Origin: Sipunculus nudus
Lineage: Eukaryota; Annelida; Sipuncula; Golfingiida; Sipunculidae
Reading direction: 5' to 3'
Assembly (NCBI GenBank): GCA_026874595.1
Contig: JAPPUL010000069.1
Coordinates: forward strand, 1,800,001 to 1,864,000
DNA length: 64,000 nucleotides
Shown here: piece after piece, positions 1-7,868 of the stretch
Numbering within the stretch: position 1 is the first letter of the stretch
How the letters are laid out: each line of letters begins with the position of its first letter
Program-made: the position numbers and the translations under genes
Notes under the pieces: generated by a model
What the model saw: only the letters and a program-made list of their open reading frames with translations
Told to the model about the DNA's origin: nothing
Database searches by the model: none

Positions 1-3
1 TAA

Positions 4-9
4 CCTCCT
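4..9 (-). promoter_or_regulatory. Shine-Dalgarno of a gene beyond the left edge
   Basis: On the minus strand these bases read AGGAGG, a perfect ribosome binding site. A start codon at normal spacing would fall just outside the window, so a minus-strand gene probably begins immediately to the left. The 275 bases to the right would then be its promoter and leader. Confidence 0.55.
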
Positions 10-110
10 AAAAGTAATACTTATGTTTATTTAAGTATACTAAATTAGTATAAATATTTTTATACTTTTAAAAAAAATAATAAAAATAAATTATAACGAT
101 TACTCAAGTT

Positions 111-135
111 AAACTATTTGACTGTGAAATAGTTT
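111..135. repeat. Inverted repeat, 9-bp perfect stem
   Basis: AAACTATTT and AAATAGTTT flank a 7-base loop, and five T follow on the plus strand. A second AT-only hairpin (TATATAG, AAAAA, CTATATA) lies at 158-176. Both sit in the 284-base AT-rich gap between rsmE and the gene off the left edge. The first could be a weak plus-strand terminator or a leader hairpin of the outward gene. No protein-coding signal was seen in this gap. Confidence 0.4.
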
Positions 136-284
136 TTATGCAATATCTCATTAAAGTTATATAGAAAAACTATATACATTACAAACGAATCACAAAGAGC
201 AATATTATACTTAAATCTAACTATAATATTAGTTAATCTATTATATAGAAATAATAAGTTAAACTTATATTATTAAAACCTTGT

Positions 285-1010
285 CTATTCAAAATGAAAG
301 TATAAATTACATACTATAGCAGAACCCGCAGTTTCACTTTTTAAGATATTGTGACTTATTGCTACAGATACAAAATCTAAATCCATAGCTCTTTTAGCCT
401 CATAATCCGTAAATCCCCCTTCAGGACCAACTAAAACAATTATTTCCTTAGTTGGATCAATATTATCTAGAGCCTTTTTTAGGGTAATTTCTTTTTCCTT
501 CTCATTTGCAAAGAGACGATTTGGTGTATTTAGATTAAGCTCGTCTAAACTTCTTATAATATTGGTTAGGGTAGGGTAGTTATCATTACCACACTGCTGT
601 GCTGTTTCTTGACATATTTTATTCCATCGAGATAATTTTGTAAACGCTTCTTTATTGCTATAACTTTTAGATGAGTATTTTGCTTTATAAGGTATTATTT
701 TGGATGCTCCAAGTTCGGTGAGTTTTTTGATAGCAAAAATAAAGTGTTTTTCGTTTATTAATGATTGACATACATTTATATTAAGAGGTTGAACTTTAAT
801 GTCACGTATACTTTCTATTTTAAAGATTAATTCTTTATTAGCGCTATCAACTAGTTTTGCAAGATAGGCTTTAGATGAGTTTTTAAGTTCTAGTTTTTCT
901 CCAATACGAAATCTAAGCACATTCTTTATATGATGAATACGTTCTTTGTTAGCTTCTTTATAGGTGTCATTTACTGACAAATTATTCTTCTCTATAAAAA
1001 TACAGCGCAT
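285..1010 (-). CDS. rsmE: 16S rRNA (uridine1498-N3)-methyltransferase RsmE
   Basis: RsmE methylates N3 of U1498 in the decoding centre of 16S rRNA, using S-adenosylmethionine. The 241-residue protein has the family's usual length: an N-terminal PUA-like RNA-binding part (about 1-75) and a C-terminal SPOUT knot domain. The knot shows LVGPEGGF at about 193-200 and ILKSETAG at about 222-229, matching the family's GPEGG and ILRTETA motifs. The ATG at 1010 has no good Shine-Dalgarno. comF lies about 75 bases upstream on the same strand, so the two may be cotranscribed. The assignment rests on motifs and length and is firm. Confidence 0.93.
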   Translation of the reverse strand: MRCIFIEKNNLSVNDTYKEANKERIHHIKNVLRFRIGEKLELKNSSKAYLAKLVDSANKELIFKIESIRDIKVQPLNINVCQSLINEKHFIFAIKKLTELGASKIIPYKAKYSSKSYSNKEAFTKLSRWNKICQETAQQCGNDNYPTLTNIIRSLDELNLNTPNRLFANEKEKEITLKKALDNIDPTKEIIVLVGPEGGFTDYEAKRAMDLDFVSVAISHNILKSETAGSAIVCNLYFHFE

Positions 1011-1085
1011 AAATAATTAGTTTATTAATTAATATAGTTGGTTAATAAAATAGTTAGTTTTTATCTTGCATTTTACCTTGCAATA

Positions 1086-1973
1086 TTATCTTGCAATAGT
1101 AAAGGAGATAATAGTAATATTATTTGATATTTTAAGCATGCGAGCACACTCGTTTACAGTACTGCCAGTTGAAAAGACATCATCAATAAGCAAAAATAAT
1201 CTCTTAGTTTTAGTAGCATCATGCTCTAATATTGCCTTATAACAGCCTTTTGGGTTTTCGATACGTTCTTTAAATTTTAATGTTGACTGGGGTTTATTAT
1301 TCTTAATCTTTAACAATATTTCATCTGAATACTTAATATTACACTTCTTGGCAATCTTTTTAGCCAAAATATGAGCTTGATTAAAGCCACGTGCTTTTTT
1401 AGACTGACTTGAAAGCGGAACAGGTAGCATAGTAATTATTTTATCATTATGCTTTTTAAGCTCTTGTGAGAGCAATCTTGCAGAGTCATCTATAAATAAG
1501 TTTGAATAAACCTTTCTATTCTTGAACTTTATCTCATGAATCAACTCTTTTATAATAGGCTTATTATAGTTAAAAAGGGATATATTTTTATCATAATAAT
1601 GCTTTCCAATAAGTTCATTTTTACAAGGAAAGCATATTTTGTTGTCATTTTGAATGTCATATGTAAGCTTTTCTTTTGAGTCTAGCTTTTCTTTTGAGTC
1701 TAGCTTTTCTTCTGAGTCTATCTTTTTATCTATCTTCTTTTCTTTTGAGTTTATCTTTTCTTTAGGATTTACAAAATATTCAGAATATGGTTCATCAAAA
1801 TGTTCAAAGGGGTTTAAGGAAGGTGAAAAGCATTTAGTACAATGTACATTTTGCTTTATACTTGGAATTGACTTAAAACATTTAGAACAAAGACCAACAT
1901 TGTTTTTGGTTAGGATATTGTTACATAGCTTACAGAAGTTTGGGAAAATAGAATTTAGTATAAAGTAAAACAA
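1086..1973 (-). CDS. comF: ComF-family phosphoribosyltransferase-like protein
   Basis: ComF/GntX proteins pair N-terminal zinc-finger cysteines with a phosphoribosyltransferase fold and are linked to DNA uptake in competent bacteria. Here CKLC, CSKC, CTKC and CFPC cysteine pairs are followed by a type-I PRTase domain ending in the PRPP loop LIDDVFSTGST. No ATG exists near the N-terminus. The TTG at 1973 is chosen because AAAGGA lies nine bases before it; an earlier in-frame TTG at 2006 is the alternative. Unusually, the segment between cysteine pairs is stretched by a Lys/Glu/Asp-rich repeat (SKEKLD units), while the catalytic half looks intact. The role in DNA uptake is a family expectation only. 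Confidence 0.87.
   Translation of the reverse strand: MFYFILNSIFPNFCKLCNNILTKNNVGLCSKCFKSIPSIKQNVHCTKCFSPSLNPFEHFDEPYSEYFVNPKEKINSKEKKIDKKIDSEEKLDSKEKLDSKEKLTYDIQNDNKICFPCKNELIGKHYYDKNISLFNYNKPIIKELIHEIKFKNRKVYSNLFIDDSARLLSQELKKHNDKIITMLPVPLSSQSKKARGFNQAHILAKKIAKKCNIKYSDEILLKIKNNKPQSTLKFKERIENPKGCYKAILEHDATKTKRLFLLIDDVFSTGSTVNECARMLKISNNITIISFTIAR
1666..1719. repeat. 18-bp tandem repeat x3 inside comF
   Basis: Three adjacent 18-base units, the third differing at one or two positions, encode repeated SKEKLD on the minus strand. A more diverged continuation runs to about 1755. Whole-codon unit length keeps the frame, so copy-number change would lengthen or shorten the linker without breaking the gene. 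Confidence 0.85.
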
Positions 1974-2076
1974 AATATTACGTCCTTTTAGCAATAAAAA
2001 TAGCAATAAAAGTTTGTATAATATTTTATAATAAAATAAAATACTTTAAACTAAATTCTAGGTCACTTAGCTTAAC

Positions 2077-2190
2077 TTACTTAAGAGTAGGCCATTTCCC
2101 CGTTTCAAGGTTCCAAATATTACCAGGCCAGCTAAGAAGAATAGCTTCTCTAGTTGCATCTGCTTCATTTGTATCTTTAACATTATTACC
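2077..2190 (-). pseudogene. C-terminal remnant of a GLUG/FISUMP-like surface protein
   Basis: About 37 codons stay open on the minus strand and end with LSWPGNIWNLETGKWPTLK. That Trp-Asn-Ile-Trp...Pro-Thr-Leu pattern resembles the closing segment of GLUG-repeat surface proteins. There is no start codon in this frame and a stop lies just upstream. AAGGAGG with an ATG at 2184 exists in a different frame, giving an unconvincing 38-residue peptide (2067-2184). I read it as the 3' stump of a decayed gene. Similarity is judged from memory of the motif. Confidence 0.45.
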
Positions 2191-2399
2191 TCCTTGTTAT
2201 AACTTGCAATTAAGTTAATCTCCATAAATTTTAAAAAAAAAATCTAAAAATATGTCATATGTCATAATCAAACTACAACTTTATTTGATTGTGCGATTTT
2301 TATAATAAATATAATAGATATTATGTCTACTAAATTATAATGATATTAAATGATACACATAATGACATCTAACATTCATAATGACATCTAACATTATTT
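2191..2399. other. AT-rich gap with 19-bp direct repeat
   Basis: No gene was recognised between the surface-protein remnant and the next coding region. A perfect 19-base direct repeat, CATAATGACATCTAACATT, occurs at 2358-2376 and 2377-2395, just beyond the stop of the following minus-strand gene. A shorter ATATGTC doublet lies near 2253-2266. No convincing terminator was seen. Confidence 0.6.
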
Positions 2400-3398
2400 T
2401 TAAACATTATTAATTTTCCAAGAGTAAACAAACCAACGTCTATTCTTTTGGAAAAGATAGAATGTATAATCTTTATGGAAGGTAAGATTATTGCTCTTAT
2501 AAGCAATACGGACAAGAACTCGAGCTTTCTTAGCTTGGTTTTCTATAATAGTTTTATAAATTATAAAGTCTTTAATGCCTATAAATCCGATCTCAGACAG
2601 ATAATACTTCAAATACTCCTTAAAATCATCTAAAACTCTTTGTCTATGAAATACATTGGATGATTTAATACTATTATATTGATTAAAGAATTTAGGATAC
2701 TGTTTAATTAGCTCCTCAAGTTGAATATAGCTAAAATAGTGCGTCCACTTTTTGGCAATACGGTTTTTAAGTATAAAGTGAATGGTATCGGAGGGAGTTC
2801 TAAGTTTCTGCCGTTCTTTATAATCTTGTAACTCTTCTTCTACCTGTAGTTTAGTAGTATCAGGAGACTCTTTTATTTGTATTTGAATTATTTGAGTTTT
2901 TAGAGTTTTTGCTAAATTAGAATGTTCTAAAGTTCTAAAGAATCCTCTTATAAGGTAGTATCCGGGTTTATTTAGGTTATAATACTTAGTAAGGTCAAAC
3001 TCCTTGCCAAATAATTCATTAGAAGCAAGAGTAAGGTTTTTAGTAGGAAGGTTTTTCTTTTGCCGAGCATCTATTTTCTGAAAGTAGAAAAAATCTCTTT
3101 CTTTAATGGTCTTGTTGTCCAAAGACTTAATATAGAAGCTAAAGTTTAGATAATGGTTCTCACTTAGAGACACATTAATATTCTTATAAGTGTTATTAAT
3201 AATTTTAAATCGAACTAAAATAGGCTCACCAAGTTTAAAGCTACTTTTTTTAATAGACAAAACAGTTTTTAGATTATGATATGTAGTATCCCCATCAGCA
3301 AATATATTAGTATAGAAGTTTGGGCTAATAAATAGTATAAAAAAGAGTATGGTATAAATAGGATAGATAGAATAGATAGAATAGATAAGTTTTTTCAT
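2400..3398 (-). CDS. Secreted protein of unknown function
   Basis: A 332-residue protein that I do not recognise. A hydrophobic N-terminal stretch (about 10-30) looks like a signal peptide or anchor. Residues about 40-175 form a beta-rich region (LGEPILVRFKIINNT...YYLIRGFFRT) resembling Ig-like or BsuPI-type inhibitor domains. The middle is charged and helical. The last 60 residues (ARVLVRIAYKS...RRWFVYSWKINNV) resemble an NTF2-like fold. The first residues (IYSIYSIYPIY) are encoded by a decanucleotide repeat, so the signal-peptide length may vary. The ATG at 3398 has AGGA 11 bases upstream. It is flanked by non-coding DNA and is probably monocistronic. Confidence 0.7.
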   Translation of the reverse strand: MKKLIYSIYSIYPIYTILFFILFISPNFYTNIFADGDTTYHNLKTVLSIKKSSFKLGEPILVRFKIINNTYKNINVSLSENHYLNFSFYIKSLDNKTIKERDFFYFQKIDARQKKNLPTKNLTLASNELFGKEFDLTKYYNLNKPGYYLIRGFFRTLEHSNLAKTLKTQIIQIQIKESPDTTKLQVEEELQDYKERQKLRTPSDTIHFILKNRIAKKWTHYFSYIQLEELIKQYPKFFNQYNSIKSSNVFHRQRVLDDFKEYLKYYLSEIGFIGIKDFIIYKTIIENQAKKARVLVRIAYKSNNLTFHKDYTFYLFQKNRRWFVYSWKINNV

Positions 3399-3736
3399 AT
3401 TAATAGATTCCTATGTTGTTAAACAAAGAATTATAAAGTATTGTACAATTATAAAGTATTGTACTAAACATCGGAAGATAATATTAAAAGTTAAATAGTT
3501 TGTAAAATGGTCAGATAAACATAAAATGCTATAAGGCTGTGAAAGAGAATAAAAAGAGAATAAAAAGAGAATAAAAAGAGAATAAATAGATAAAGATAAA
3601 AAAGGATAAAAAAAATAATACTTGCTTCTCTTTTTTAATTAACTAGCTTATACTTTTCATAAGTGGGTTAAAAAGAAGCCTAGAAGTATATAGCAAGAAA
3701 TCAGATTAAAATGATATTAAATAATTGGGGAGCTTT
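3399..3736. repeat. Divergent intergenic region with 11-bp tandem repeat
   Basis: This 338-base region separates the minus-strand secreted protein from a plus-strand membrane protein, so it should hold promoters for both. Four copies of AGAGAATAAAA, the last with one change, lie at 3544-3587. A second small direct repeat (TATAAAGTATTGTAC, twice) lies near 3431-3462. No RNA gene was recognised. Confidence 0.6.
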
Positions 3737-4057
3737 ATGAGGCGAGTTAGGCTAATAGTATTAACGCTAGTGTTAGTATGTATAACTATAGCATTAATAT
3801 ATAGTCATAATGATAGAAATTTAGAAATAAAGTATTATGAAGCCTTTTCATATAAAAGTGAAAAGAATAGTAGGCATATAATATTTATAAATCTGTTAAA
3901 ATCAGAATCAGCAATAGGGCTAAGCAATAGATGGTATATAAAAGTATATTATGATCTAGAAGGGAACTGGGTAAAATTCGAGAATATAAGTCCAGGACAT
4001 AAGATATACGAGACTATATGGAACCGGATATCGATAGAGAAGAGTGTGCTAAATTAG
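3737..4057 (+). CDS. Small membrane-anchored or secreted protein, unknown
   Basis: A 106-residue protein with an uncleaved-looking hydrophobic segment (about 5-22, LIVLTLVLVCITIALIY) after a short Arg-rich N-terminus, then a hydrophilic domain with several aromatic residues (RWYIKVYYDLEGNWVKF). The ATG at 3737 is chosen because GGGGAG sits five bases before it; an in-frame TTG at 3725 precedes that site and is unlikely. No family was recognised. The gene ends 19 bases before rlmB and is probably cotranscribed with it. Confidence 0.65.
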   Translation: MRRVRLIVLTLVLVCITIALIYSHNDRNLEIKYYEAFSYKSEKNSRHIIFINLLKSESAIGLSNRWYIKVYYDLEGNWVKFENISPGHKIYETIWNRISIEKSVLN

Positions 4058-4076
4058 CTTTTAAATGTACTTTTAA

Positions 4077-4994
4077 ATGTTAGAAGATGTAAAAGTATAC
4101 GGAATACATGCGGTCCGCGAGGCAATCCTAAGCAAAGCATGGATAGAGAGAGTAGAAGTCGTTGAGGGTAGGCTATCGGGACTGGAGGGTCCTCCCGCAG
4201 GAGGGCTTACCACAGAAGGGCCTACTACAAAAGGGTCTCCCACAAAAAAGAATAAATTAAATACTACAAAATCAAAAAAGCGGCCAAAAAAGCAGCCAAA
4301 ATTAAATAATCGTGATTATGATAAGGATTATAGTAGAAAAGGGGCTTTAGGCTTTAAGTCACGTCGCATACTAGATATTATAAAGCTTTGTGAAGCAAGA
4401 GGAATAAATATAGTTGAGAAAGGGGTATCTGGTTTTGTAGATGAACATGGTAAAAGCCATGATATTAGCGCACGCATTAAAAAGAAAAACATATACAAAT
4501 CGCTTGAGAGCTATATAAAAGAGAGAAAAGACAATCCCCCTACTCTACTTACGGTATTAGATGGAATAAAAGACCCACATAATTTAGGAGCAATACTAAG
4601 AAGCATAGAACATTTTGGAGGAGATGGCCTCATACTAGCAAAAGACAAGTCGGCCAAATTGAGTTCAACAGTATATAAGGTATCAAGTGGAGCAGCATAT
4701 TATGTTCCGATAATAGAGGTAACAAATTTAAAAAGGAGCTTAGATTACTTAAAGCGGGAAGAAAACTTTTGGGTATATGGTCTTGATGTAGGAGGAGAAG
4801 TTATGCTTGATGAGGTAGAGTTTTCTGGACGAGTGGTATTAGTAGTTGGTTCTGAGGGTTTAGGGATTAGGAGATTAATTAAGGAAAGCTGTGATTTTCT
4901 TGTAGGGATAAGGAACCTAGGAAATATCGAGTCATTGAATGTGTCGGTTGCAACGGGAATAGGTTTATATGAGATAAGGAAACAAATAAAATAG
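4077..4994 (+). CDS. rlmB: SpoU-family 23S rRNA 2'-O-methyltransferase (RlmB/TrmH group)
   Basis: This enzyme family methylates a ribose 2'-OH in 23S rRNA (Gm2251 for RlmB) or tRNA. The C-terminal half carries the SPOUT motifs: DGIKDPHNLGAILRS, VVLVVGSEGLGIRRL and SLNVSVATGIGLYE. The N-terminal substrate-binding domain starts typically (VYGIHAVREAI) but is split by a 50-60-residue low-complexity insert rich in Gly, Thr, Pro and Lys (about 35-95). This explains the length of 305 against about 245 residues for RlmB. The insert looks disordered and basic and may contact RNA. The subfamily, and hence the exact nucleotide, is less sure than the methyltransferase call. Confidence 0.88.
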   Translation: MLEDVKVYGIHAVREAILSKAWIERVEVVEGRLSGLEGPPAGGLTTEGPTTKGSPTKKNKLNTTKSKKRPKKQPKLNNRDYDKDYSRKGALGFKSRRILDIIKLCEARGINIVEKGVSGFVDEHGKSHDISARIKKKNIYKSLESYIKERKDNPPTLLTVLDGIKDPHNLGAILRSIEHFGGDGLILAKDKSAKLSSTVYKVSSGAAYYVPIIEVTNLKRSLDYLKREENFWVYGLDVGGEVMLDEVEFSGRVVLVVGSEGLGIRRLIKESCDFLVGIRNLGNIESLNVSVATGIGLYEIRKQIK

Positions 4995-5092
4995 GATGTT
5001 AAGATTTAAATTACGTATTCTAAAAGCCGAATAGAGCAAAGAAGCAAAGGAAGGAGAGTAAAAAAAAAGAAAGAGGGGGCGCTTTTAGAAAT

Positions 5093-6133
5093 ATGAGGAC
5101 GCAAAGGACGCAAAGAAGGATAAGAACGCTTAAACTATATGCAATATGTATAATACTGCAACTGGCAATCCTGCCGACAGTCTATAGTAAAATAATCAAA
5201 CACAAAGTTAAAAAGGGCCAAACATTATACTGGATAAGCAAACGCTATAACTTAAGCTATGAGGAGATATACAGTTTAAATCCTGGATTAAAAAACAAAT
5301 TGCTTAAAATGGGCTATGAGCTTAAACTAGATGTAGATTCAGATATTGCTGAGGGTTTAAATGAGGGTTTAAATGAAGGTTTAAATGAAGGTTTAAATGA
5401 GGGTTTAAATGAAGGTTTAAATGAAGGTTTAAATGAGGGTTTAGAAGATAAATATATCTATCACAGGGTGGAGTTAGGGCAGACGCTATGGTCTATATCA
5501 CGTAAATATGGAGTTAGTGTAGATGGTATTTTAAAACTTAACGAGTTAAGAGGAGGGAAAATACGTAGAGGAGAGTATTTAAAAGTAGGAGCTAAACGGC
5601 TATATAAGCCAAGAGTAAAAGCGATAGAGCAGATAAAAGAGTCAAAGCAAAACAAAGAGCAAAGTAAGAAAGAGGGAAATAAAGAAAGAGATAAAGGTCA
5701 GCTCAGGCGTTACCTAAATATAGTAGATAAAGTAAATAAAATAAATGAGGGGTCTAAATTTAGCTTAAATAATGTATCTGAGGTATTACGCGGTTATGGA
5801 ATAGGCAGAGGGGTTGAGAAGAATATATTTAATGGTAGTATAAGGGTAAGGTTTTCTGATACTAAATTAAGAGCAATAATGGGCGGCGAAGTAACATTTG
5901 TAGAAAGATTTAGAGGAGCTAACACAATAATAATAAGAAATCCAAAGAATGATTTAATAACGGTGTACACCTCAAAAGGGATAATATCTAATGTTTCGCA
6001 AGGGGATAATGTTAGAGAAAAAGCTGTAATAGCGATAAAAAGTAAAAATAGTCGATTTCTTGAGGTTAATTTATATATATTTGAAGGAAATAAACTCCAA
6101 AATCCTAAAAAATATATAGGGGTAAAAAAGTAA
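5093..6133 (+). CDS. Secreted LysM protein with degenerate LytM (M23-like) domain
   Basis: A cell-wall-binding envelope protein of 346 residues. After a signal peptide (about 13-33) come a LysM domain (about 38-80), an eight-copy EGLN repeat (87-118), a second LysM (121-165), a charged linker and a C-terminal LytM/M23-like domain (about 245-340). The M23 zinc ligands (HxxxD and HxH) appear to be missing: the equivalent segments read GSIRVRFSDTK, LITVYTSKG and LEVNLYIFEG. It is therefore more likely an EnvC/NlpD-type activator of an amidase than an active peptidase; that is inference. apt follows after three bases, so they are probably cotranscribed. Confidence 0.82.
   Translation: MRTQRTQRRIRTLKLYAICIILQLAILPTVYSKIIKHKVKKGQTLYWISKRYNLSYEEIYSLNPGLKNKLLKMGYELKLDVDSDIAEGLNEGLNEGLNEGLNEGLNEGLNEGLNEGLEDKYIYHRVELGQTLWSISRKYGVSVDGILKLNELRGGKIRRGEYLKVGAKRLYKPRVKAIEQIKESKQNKEQSKKEGNKERDKGQLRRYLNIVDKVNKINEGSKFSLNNVSEVLRGYGIGRGVEKNIFNGSIRVRFSDTKLRAIMGGEVTFVERFRGANTIIIRNPKNDLITVYTSKGIISNVSQGDNVREKAVIAIKSKNSRFLEVNLYIFEGNKLQNPKKYIGVKK
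5351..5446 (+). repeat. 12-bp tandem repeat x8 in the LysM protein gene
   Basis: Eight consecutive 12-base units (GAGGGTTTAAAT or GAAGGTTTAAAT, the last ending TTAGAA) encode an acidic EGLN linker between the two LysM domains. Near-identity between units suggests recent expansion. Copy-number change would alter linker length in frame. Confidence 0.95.
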
Positions 6134-6136
6134 GAA

Positions 6137-6667
6137 ATGGATTTAAAAAGCTACGTAAGGACAATAGAAGGCTTTCCGAAGGAAGGGATATCCTTCAAAG
6201 ATCTAACAACATTATGGAAAGAAGGCGAAGCACTAAAGAAGTCGATAGACCTTTTAACAGACGAATATAAAGATGATGGAGTGACGAAGGTAGTGGCAGC
6301 GGAGGCAAGAGGCTTTATAATGGGTAGCCCAATAGCCTATAATATAGGAGCAGGCTTCATCCCGATTAGAAAGAAAGGGAAATTACCAGCAGCTGTACTT
6401 GAAGAGAGTTACGAGCTTGAATATGGCTATGATCAACTAACAATGCATAAAGACGCAGTTGTTGAAGGAGACAGAGTGTTAATAATAGATGATGTTATTG
6501 CAACAGGCGGTACTCTTGAGGCGATGATAAAGCTTGTAATGCAGATAAAAGATGTAAAAGTTGTAGGGCTAGGAAGTATTGCAGAGCTTTTATTTTTGGG
6601 TGGACGTGAAAAGATAAACAAATCTTTTCCGAAGCTAAAGCTAACAACGCTAATAAGCTATAACTAA
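6137..6667 (+). CDS. apt: Adenine phosphoribosyltransferase
   Basis: Apt salvages adenine to AMP using PRPP. The 176-residue protein matches the family length. It begins with the typical VRTIEGFPKEGISFKDLT, has the AAEARGF segment (about 54-60) and the PRPP loop VLIIDDVIATGGT (about 114-126). The gene starts three bases after the LysM gene and precedes mqnE. The neighbourhood is fitting because the futalosine pathway uses and releases adenine-derived moieties, although Apt is a general salvage enzyme. A 14-base duplication overlaps the stop codon. Confidence 0.95.
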   Translation: MDLKSYVRTIEGFPKEGISFKDLTTLWKEGEALKKSIDLLTDEYKDDGVTKVVAAEARGFIMGSPIAYNIGAGFIPIRKKGKLPAAVLEESYELEYGYDQLTMHKDAVVEGDRVLIIDDVIATGGTLEAMIKLVMQIKDVKVVGLGSIAELLFLGGREKINKSFPKLKLTTLISYN

Positions 6668-6736
6668 TAAGCTATAACTAAGGAAGTTGCCATATATTAA
6701 TTAATATATTAATATGAATAAAAGGGGTAATATAAA

Positions 6737-7837
6737 GTGGCAATACTAACAGCAGGGCTTAAGCTTCCAAGGGAACTTAAACTAATATGCGAGAAAGTAT
6801 GTGAAGGTGAGCGTATAAGTAAAGAAGAAGGGCTTATACTATACGAGACAAAAGATCTACAAATACTAGGAAAGCTTGCATCTCACATACAAAATAAATA
6901 TAACGGACAAAACATATATTATGTATTAAATGGACATATAAACTATTCAAACATATGTGAATTATCATGTAGCTTTTGTTCATTTGGAGCAAAAGAGAGT
7001 CAAAAGAAAGCGTATGTAATGAGTGAAGCACAGATAAAGGAGAGGTTTTTAGAATATGATAGGTTTGGAATAAAAGAACTACATATAGTAGGGGGTTTAA
7101 ATAAGAACCTAGAATTTGCTTACTACCTAAATATGCTATCAACAATACATAATATAAATGCTGATGTGGTAATAAAAGCTTTCACAGCAGTAGAGCTATC
7201 GTATTTTTCTAAACGCTACGAAATGAGTATAAAAGAAGTACTTGAGAAGTTAAAGGAAGCAGGTCTTAGAATGATACCGGGAGGGGGTGCAGAGATATTT
7301 GCACAAGAGGTTAGAAAAAAGATATGCGACGATAAGATAACGGGAGAGGAATGGCTTTCGATACATGAGACAGCCCACAAAATGGGGATAAGAAGCAACG
7401 CAACTATGTTATTTGGTCATATAGAGAGCAAAGAAGATAGGCTTTCCCATATGGAAGAACTGCGGTTATTACAAGACAAAACAGAGGGTTTTATGAGCTT
7501 CATACCATTAACCTACCATCCAGAGAATAATGCTTTACGGGGTAATAGAACGAGTGCAATAGATGAACTTAAAACTATAGCAATATCGCGTATATTCTTA
7601 GATAATTTTAGACATATAAAGTCCTATTGGATAACGCTTGGCCTGAAGGTTGGACAGATAGGACTTTCTTATGGGGCAGATGATTTTGATGGAACAGTAT
7701 TATCTGAAAAGATAATGCATGCAGCGGGAGCAGAAAGTCCTATGATAATGCAAAAAGAACAGATAATAAGCTTAATAAAAGATGTTGGAAAAGAGGCGGT
7801 AGAAAGAGATGCTTATTATAACATAGTAAATAATTAA
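6737..7837 (+). CDS. mqnE: Aminofutalosine synthase MqnE (radical SAM)
   Basis: MqnE joins the enolpyruvyl product of MqnA to an adenosyl radical to make 6-amino-6-deoxyfutalosine in the menaquinone futalosine pathway. The radical-SAM cysteines are C74, C78 and C81, in NICELSCSFCSF. A GGLN motif and PGGGAEIF follow, and the C-terminal half (SFIPLTYHPENN, GADDFDGTV) is typical. GTG is the likely start, with AGGGG nine bases upstream. mqnA and mqnC follow on the same strand. The presence of the two radical-SAM paralogues around mqnA makes the pathway call strong. MqnB and MqnD are not in the window. Confidence 0.92.
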   Translation: MAILTAGLKLPRELKLICEKVCEGERISKEEGLILYETKDLQILGKLASHIQNKYNGQNIYYVLNGHINYSNICELSCSFCSFGAKESQKKAYVMSEAQIKERFLEYDRFGIKELHIVGGLNKNLEFAYYLNMLSTIHNINADVVIKAFTAVELSYFSKRYEMSIKEVLEKLKEAGLRMIPGGGAEIFAQEVRKKICDDKITGEEWLSIHETAHKMGIRSNATMLFGHIESKEDRLSHMEELRLLQDKTEGFMSFIPLTYHPENNALRGNRTSAIDELKTIAISRIFLDNFRHIKSYWITLGLKVGQIGLSYGADDFDGTVLSEKIMHAAGAESPMIMQKEQIISLIKDVGKEAVERDAYYNIVNN

Positions 7838-7868
7838 ATCTAAAAAAATATGTTGAGCAGGAGAGGCT

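Noticed and set aside
2067-2184. 38-residue peptide with perfect AAGGAGG-ATG
   Set aside because: Composition and lack of motif are unconvincing; the overlapping frame at 2077-2190 fits a known protein ending better.
5800-6130. Active M23 metallopeptidase
   Set aside because: The expected HxxxD and HxH zinc ligands are not visible.
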